Shown here: in pieces, positions 59,328 to 64,000 of the stretch
Layout of the letters: every line of letters starts with the position of its first letter
How positions within the stretch are numbered: the stretch's first letter is position 1
Origin: Pseudomonas cichorii
GTDB lineage: Bacteria > Pseudomonadota > Gammaproteobacteria > Pseudomonadales > Pseudomonadaceae
Assembly (NCBI RefSeq): GCF_018343775.1
Contig: NZ_CP074349.1
Span: 4,082,001 to 4,146,000, forward strand
DNA: 64,000 bases
Direction of reading: 5' to 3'
Position numbers and translations under genes: made by a program
The notes under the pieces: generated by a model
Databases searched by the model: none
The model's input: the letters and a program-made list of their open reading frames with translations, nothing else
Told to the model about the DNA's origin: nothing

Positions 59328-61502
59328 TCAGCTGATCCCCGCCAACAACTCCCGCGCCATCTGTTTGTGCTGCTCGTCGGACTCTTCAATGACCTGCAGC
59401 AATATTTCCCGCGCTGCTTCCATATCGCCCTCATCGATCAGCACCTGAGCCTCGTTGATGCGAGTCAAGGGGGCTTCGTCCAGATCCAGCAGGTCGAATT
59501 CCGAATCGTCGTCCATGAAGCTATCGAGAAACTCGTCGCTCAGGGCGTCGCTATCGGCCGGTTCGATGACTTCAATCGGCTCGATGACTTCAGGCTCAGC
59601 GTAATCACTGAGGAACTGATCTTCAGGCAGCTCGAACACTTCAGGTAACTGGGTGAGGTTCGAGGCGAAGGCCGGATCAACTTCCGGGGCGGCAGGTTCT
59701 GCCGGCGCGGCCGCTTTGCTACGGGTCGGTGGAGCATCGAAAGGATCGACCAGATCCCAGTTGGCATCCATCGACAGGTCATCCAGGTTCAACTGGAACT
59801 CGTCGATCTGCTCAGGGTTGAGCGCAGCGGCTGCTGTTTCGTCGAGCTGGGCCGCTGGCGCTTCGGGCTGTGACGATTTTTCAAGAATCAGCGGCGCAGA
59901 GACGGCGGCTATGACCGCTGCCGTAACAGCAGGTGGCTCGCTGACTTTCATTTGCGGATAACGCGCATGAATTTCCTGGATTTTCTCGGCATCGACACCA
60001 TGTCGCAGAGCTGCCTCTTCTTCCCTGGCGAAGCCGGCAACATCGCCCTGCTCGGCCAGCAGCTCAAGCATTCTGATGCGGATATCTTCACGCTCCGGCT
60101 GTTTGACCAGAGCATCACGCAGGATGCCCAATGCCTCGCTGAACCGTCCATAGGCGATATAGATGCTGACGCCATCCAGCGCATCCGGGGCGGCGCCCGC
60201 AAGACGTGGCGCAACAGGTGCCTTGATCGCCGGCGCAGGAGCAGCAACCGGTTGCGGCTCGGCAATGGTCGGCACCTCGAAGACCGGGAGGATGGTCGAC
60301 TGGGCGGGTTTGATCAGCGGCTCTTCCGGTGCCACGATGGGCTCCAGGTCTTTCCTGGCCTGATGACGGCGTTTTGAATAGGCAAATGCCAGCAGGAGCA
60401 GGACGATAACGACCGCCCCCAGCAACAGAGGCCAACTGATGAAGGAATCGCTCTGCACGGGTTGCGCTGCCACAGGTACGGGCGCAGCCGGAGCAACAGC
60501 CGGATTGGCCGCTGGTCTGGTCTGGACCTGTGCCAGTTCAGTGCGCAGGGCCGTGATCTGTTTGTCCTTGCCTGCCAACTGTGCTTGCAGTTCCTGGGTC
60601 GTGACCTTGAGGTCTTCCACGGCCCTGTTCAACTGCTGACTCTCAATGGCTGCCGCGGCCAGTTGATCGGCAGTCCGCTGGGCCTCGACAGCCTGGGCGT
60701 CGGTCGGTGCGGTCTTTGCCACCGGGGCGGCTGCGGCGCCAGTCGGCACTGCCGCAGCATCCGGCAGCAGCAACACCTGACCGACCTTCAAGGCAGCGTT
60801 CGCGCCACTGGCAAAGGTCTGCGGATTGAGTGCGCGGATCCCCTCGGCCAACTGGCTTGCAGACACCTTGCCCTGAGGCTCTTGAACCTGCCGGGCGATG
60901 CCATTGAGCGTATCGCCTTCGGCCACGGTGTAACGTTTGCCTTCCCGGGCAGCAGGTGGCGCAACCGGCATGCGCGTCTCGGGCGCTGGCTGGGCGGCGC
61001 GTTCCTGTTTCCGGCTGCGGATCGCGGCCTGCCCTTCAGGCGTAGTAGCCGGGTCGAGCAGCAAGGTATAAGTGCGCAACTGATCGCCGTTGGGTCTGGC
61101 CAGTTGCACCATGAAGTTCAGGTAGGGTTCGGTGACAGGCTTGCTCGATACCACGCGAATCACGCCGCGATTACCACGAATGACCGGGGTAAAGCGCAGG
61201 TCATTGAGGAAGAACGAGCGTTCGACATCGGCCTTGGCGAAGGCTTCGGCCGAGGCCAGCTTGGCAACGACATCTTCAGGTCCCAGGCCGCCGGTTTCCA
61301 GCAGCGCGATCTCGGCATCGAGTGGCTGGTTCAAGGCCGAATGCAGAGTGATATCGCCCAGCCCCAGAGCCGAAGCGAGTGTCGAATAACACAGCGACGA
61401 CACGACCAGAGAGGCAGCCAGCAGGCTCTTGTGAACACTGGTTGCAACCTTGCGCTGCGTGCCACCGGCACTCTCGAAAACAGCCTGAGAACTCTTCAGC
61501 AT
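59328..61502 (-). CDS. second FimV-like protein (FimV/HubP/TspA family)
   Basis: 724 residues from ATG 61502 (AAGGG 6 bases upstream; GTG 61547 is an alternative). It shares with fimV the N-terminal domain (SALGLGDITLHSALNQPLDA; LNDLRFTPVIRGNRGVIRVV), LysM (~189-245, RYTVAEGDTLNGIARQVQEP), a coiled-coil stretch, one membrane helix (~352-376, FISWPLLLGAVVIVLLLLAF), TPR (YIAYGRFSEALGILRDALVK) and an acidic C-terminus ending in a TPR-like helix pair. The signal-like segment is SLLAASLVVSSLCYSTLASA. It is monocistronic. The role is unknown, but the family suggests a polar or peptidoglycan-associated hub. Confidence 0.9.
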   Translation of the reverse strand: MLKSSQAVFESAGGTQRKVATSVHKSLLAASLVVSSLCYSTLASALGLGDITLHSALNQPLDAEIALLETGGLGPEDVVAKLASAEAFAKADVERSFFLNDLRFTPVIRGNRGVIRVVSSKPVTEPYLNFMVQLARPNGDQLRTYTLLLDPATTPEGQAAIRSRKQERAAQPAPETRMPVAPPAAREGKRYTVAEGDTLNGIARQVQEPQGKVSASQLAEGIRALNPQTFASGANAALKVGQVLLLPDAAAVPTGAAAAPVAKTAPTDAQAVEAQRTADQLAAAAIESQQLNRAVEDLKVTTQELQAQLAGKDKQITALRTELAQVQTRPAANPAVAPAAPVPVAAQPVQSDSFISWPLLLGAVVIVLLLLAFAYSKRRHQARKDLEPIVAPEEPLIKPAQSTILPVFEVPTIAEPQPVAAPAPAIKAPVAPRLAGAAPDALDGVSIYIAYGRFSEALGILRDALVKQPEREDIRIRMLELLAEQGDVAGFAREEEAALRHGVDAEKIQEIHARYPQMKVSEPPAVTAAVIAAVSAPLILEKSSQPEAPAAQLDETAAAALNPEQIDEFQLNLDDLSMDANWDLVDPFDAPPTRSKAAAPAEPAAPEVDPAFASNLTQLPEVFELPEDQFLSDYAEPEVIEPIEVIEPADSDALSDEFLDSFMDDDSEFDLLDLDEAPLTRINEAQVLIDEGDMEAAREILLQVIEESDEQHKQMARELLAGIS

Positions 61503-61586
61503 GCGAACCCTTATGGAAAGCTTGGCGTAATCGGTAATGGACTTCACTGTCCGTCAGCAGTATGAGCGAGAACCCGTGGCCTCGCC

Positions 61587-62021
61587 TCAGGATCTTTCCA
61601 GATTGGCCAGAATCCGTGCGTGCACGCTCATGCACACTCGCAGCTCTTCTTCGCTCACCCCTTCGAACAGCTCGATACGCAACGCATTGGCGATGGTTTC
61701 GATCTTCTCGATCAGGGGACGTGCCGCATCACTGAGGACGATTTTCTTGGCGCGGCGGTCTTCGAGAACAGCCTGACGCTGCACCAGTTGCTGAGCTTCA
61801 AGGCTGTCGAGCAGACGCGCCAGGGTCGGGCCTTCGACGCCGATGCTCTGGGCCAGTTCGCGCTGGGTCGGCGGCTCTTCATGACGCGCCAGATGCAGCA
61901 GGACCAGCCAGCGCGCCTGGGACAGCCCCAGGTCGGCGAGGCGGCGGTCCAGTTCGGCGCGCCAGCCTCGGGTGAGATGCGCCAGTTGCATCCCGAAACG
62001 ATGTTCATCAGTCAGCGGCAT
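61587..62021 (-). CDS. MarR/SlyA-family transcriptional regulator
   Basis: 144 residues from ATG 62021. Winged helix-turn-helix: LSQARWLVLLHLARHEEPPT, QRELAQSIGVEGPTLARLLD and the wing EAQQLVQRQAVLEDRRAKKI, plus helical dimerisation ends. It represses or activates stress or catabolic genes in relatives; the target here is unknown. It lies between the FimV-like gene and recQ. Confidence 0.92.
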   Translation of the reverse strand: MPLTDEHRFGMQLAHLTRGWRAELDRRLADLGLSQARWLVLLHLARHEEPPTQRELAQSIGVEGPTLARLLDSLEAQQLVQRQAVLEDRRAKKIVLSDAARPLIEKIETIANALRIELFEGVSEEELRVCMSVHARILANLERS

Positions 62022-62112
62022 AAAAAACTCATATCTAAAACTAATTATTAGCGAGCTAATCATGCTCCAGATATTCAGGCAAGCATGACACTGTGATGTT
62101 TCATCGTGAGCG

Positions 62113-64000
62113 TTACATCTCGAATTCGGACTGCAAGGCTGCCCTTACGCAATACAGGACACCTTCGGGGACTCGTCCGGTGAACATCCCGGCGATTTCC
62201 GCAACGGCAGGCAGTTCGCCTTCGCCATCGAGGAAGGCATCCTGAACTTCGCCCAGCAGGTCTTCGGGCAGATCCAGAGCCTGTTCCAGTGACAACTGCT
62301 GCTTGCCGATGGCTTCGGCGAGCATGGTGTAGACGTTCTTTTCCGAGCACTGCAATTGCCCGGCGATCTGCGCGGGAGTCATGCCGGCGCGAGCCAGGCT
62401 GATCAGTTCGTGACGCACATCAGCCACCACGCGAGGCGCTTCTGCCGCCCCGCCCAGCACTTCAAGAAACGCTTCGCCATAACGCTCCAGCTTGCGGGCA
62501 CCAACGCCGCTGACCCGGGCCATCTGGGACATGGTTTCAGGCTTGCTGCGCAGCATTTCCAGCAGGGTCGAATCGGGGAAGATGACATAAGGCGGCACGC
62601 CATGCTCTTCGGCCAGCTTGCGACGCAAGGCACGCAGGGCTTCCCACTGTTCGCGCTCTTCGCCACGCACCAGTTGACTGGCCGGGCTGCCGGAGCTGCC
62701 TTTGGAAGTGGTCTGGGGTTTCAGGTCGCGACGCAGTTCCAGCGTGACCTCGCCTCGCAACAGCGGGCGGCACGTGTCGCTCAGGCGCAGGCCGCCGTAG
62801 CCTTCCAGATCGATATCCGCCAGCCCGCGGGCCACCAGTTGCCGGAACAGGGAACGCCATTCGCCTTCGGAACGCGCCTTGCCGACGCCAAATACCGAAA
62901 GGTGCTGATGACCGAAACTCTCCACTTTGTCGTTGGACTTGCCCAGCAGAACGTCCACCAGATGGCCCACACCGTAACGCTGGCCGGTGCGGTAGATCGC
63001 CGACAGGGCCTGACGCGCAGGCTCGGTGGCATCCCAGGTCTGCACGCCGTCGACACAGTTGTCGCAATGGCCGCACGGGTTGGGCATGTCTTCATCGAAA
63101 TAGGCCAGCAGCGTCTGGCGGCGGCAGCGGGTTTCTTCGCACAGCGCCAGCATGGCATCGAGCTTGTGCTGCTCCAGACGCTTGTGGCGCTCGTCGCCTT
63201 CGGAGTTCTGCAACATCTGCTTGAGCATCAGCACGTCTTGCAGCCCGTAGGCCATCCAGGCATCGGCGGGCAGGCCGTCACGGCCGGCGCGACCGGTTTC
63301 CTGGTAATACGCCTCAAGGGACTTGGGCAAATCCATGTGGGCGACAAAACGCACGTTGGGTTTGTCGATCCCCATGCCGAAGGCAATGGTGGCAACCATG
63401 ATCAGGCCTTCCTCATTAAGGAAGCGTTTCTGGTTATGGGCACGAGTCTCGGCGGGCAGACCGGCATGGTAAGGCAGCGCCGGGTAGCCGTTATCACTGA
63501 GAAACACCGCCACTTCGTCGACTTTCTTGCGCGACAGACAGTAGACGATCCCGGCATCGCTGCGCCGCTCGGACAGAAACGCCAGCAACTGTTTGCGTGG
63601 CTGCTCCTTGGGCACGATGCGGTAGAAAATGTTGGGCCGGTCGAAGCTGGACAGGAAACGCTCGGCGTTCTGCAGGTGCAGGCGCGTAACGATTTCTTCA
63701 CGGGTCCGCTTGTCGGCGGTTGCCGTCAGGGCGATGCGCGGCACATTCGGAAACAGCTCGGCCAGTTGCCCCAGTTGCAGGTATTCAGGCCGGAAGTCAT
63801 GACCCCATTGAGAAACGCAGTGCGCCTCGTCGATGGCGAACAGGGCAATCTGCAGATTCTGCAGAAACGCCAGCATGCGCGGCTGAACCAGACGCTCAGG
63901 CGCGAGATAGAGCATCTTGACCTCGCCCAGGCGGATCCGGTTGGCCAGATCGCGCTGCTGTTCGGGGCTCAGGGTCGAGTTCAGCGAAGCAGCCGAAACC
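62113..64000 (-). CDS. recQ: ATP-dependent DNA helicase RecQ (5' part beyond the window)
   Basis: About 629 residues up to the window end; the beginning is missing. The reading frame is open through 64000 ([20 protein letters not shown]). Helicase motif [37 protein letters not shown], and [20 protein letters not shown] plus [15 protein letters not shown] are present. The zinc motif is [20 protein letters not shown] followed by CDNC. RQC and HRDC domains follow, then a C-terminal extension (residues after ~500 as seen). RecQ works in recombination and replication-fork repair. The stop at 62113 is complete. Confidence 0.95.
   Translation of the reverse strand, partial: VSAASLNSTLSPEQQRDLANRIRLGEVKMLYLAPERLVQPRMLAFLQNLQIALFAIDEAHCVSQWGHDFRPEYLQLGQLAELFPNVPRIALTATADKRTREEIVTRLHLQNAERFLSSFDRPNIFYRIVPKEQPRKQLLAFLSERRSDAGIVYCLSRKKVDEVAVFLSDNGYPALPYHAGLPAETRAHNQKRFLNEEGLIMVATIAFGMGIDKPNVRFVAHMDLPKSLEAYYQETGRAGRDGLPADAWMAYGLQDVLMLKQMLQNSEGDERHKRLEQHKLDAMLALCEETRCRRQTLLAYFDEDMPNPCGHCDNCVDGVQTWDATEPARQALSAIYRTGQRYGVGHLVDVLLGKSNDKVESFGHQHLSVFGVGKARSEGEWRSLFRQLVARGLADIDLEGYGGLRLSDTCRPLLRGEVTLELRRDLKPQTTSKGSSGSPASQLVRGEEREQWEALRALRRKLAEEHGVPPYVIFPDSTLLEMLRSKPETMSQMARVSGVGARKLERYGEAFLEVLGGAAEAPRVVADVRHELISLARAGMTPAQIAGQLQCSEKNVYTMLAEAIGKQQLSLEQALDLPEDLLGEVQDAFLDGEGELPAVAEIAGMFTGRVPEGVLYCVRAALQSEFEM

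Overview
The window is a high-GC, gene-dense stretch of a fluorescent Pseudomonas chromosome. The protein sequences and gene order (yceD-rpmF-plsX-fabD-fabG-acpP-fabF-pabC-mltG-tmk-holB-pilZ-tatD; asd-like-fimV-truA-trpF-accD-folC-dedD-cvpA-purF-metZ; rne-murB-kdsB-lpxK-exbD-exbB-comEC), the REP-type palindromes and the S-type bacteriocin relic fit the P. syringae/P. fluorescens lineage. The species cannot be named from the sequence alone.

Layout. Positions 1-1181 hold the decayed remains of an S-type pyocin-like DNase bacteriocin, followed by an AT-rich gene-free gap. Positions 1.5-11 kb carry fadH, a nitrilase-fold protein with an AraC regulator, a 28-residue acidic microprotein, ilvA behind an attenuator and two leader ORFs, a DUF2242 lipoprotein, a LysR/metallo-beta-lactamase-fold divergent pair, and a tRNA-Val/tRNA-Asp/tRNA-Asp operon. 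A secreted GH16 glycosidase (11.5-12.8 kb) is the most accessory-looking intact gene. From 13.2 to 26.2 kb runs a long leftward set for methionine, purine, folate, fatty-acid precursor and tryptophan synthesis plus tRNA modification, headed by fimV and an asd-like gene. From 26.2 to 30.2 kb come DUF1285, DUF4823, TetR and LysE-type genes and a candidate RgsA small RNA. From 29.4 to 39.5 kb is the fatty-acid/cell-envelope/DNA-replication supercluster. From 39.6 to 53.4 kb are maf, sppA, a HAD phosphatase, rluC, rne with a roughly 650-nt leader, and an envelope cluster (murB, kdsB, trm112-like, lpxK, exbD, exbB, comEC). From 53.6 to 64 kb are an ABC-2 exporter, a GST, fadE, a PA2817-like gene, a second FimV-like gene, a MarR regulator and the 3' part of recQ, cut by the window end.

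How it works together. Most of the window is core metabolism arranged in tightly packed, often overlapping transcription units (ATGA, TGATG and GTGA junctions), which suggests translational coupling. The strongest regulatory story is upstream of ilvA: a near-leaderless 21-residue peptide with an Ile-Ile-Ile-Thr-Val-Ile run, a competing antiterminator/terminator pair, and then a second Ile/Leu-rich ORF whose stop overlaps the ilvA start. Other points worth attention are the eroded active site of the bacteriocin nuclease, a nitrilase-fold protein and an aspartate-semialdehyde-dehydrogenase-fold protein that both lack the catalytic cysteine, a metallo-beta-lactamase-fold protein with an altered metal motif, and two FimV paralogues in one 40-kb stretch. 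I found no CRISPR array, prophage or intact insertion sequence. I do not see a clearly new multi-gene system; the novelty candidates are the ilvA leader architecture and several small or degenerate genes.
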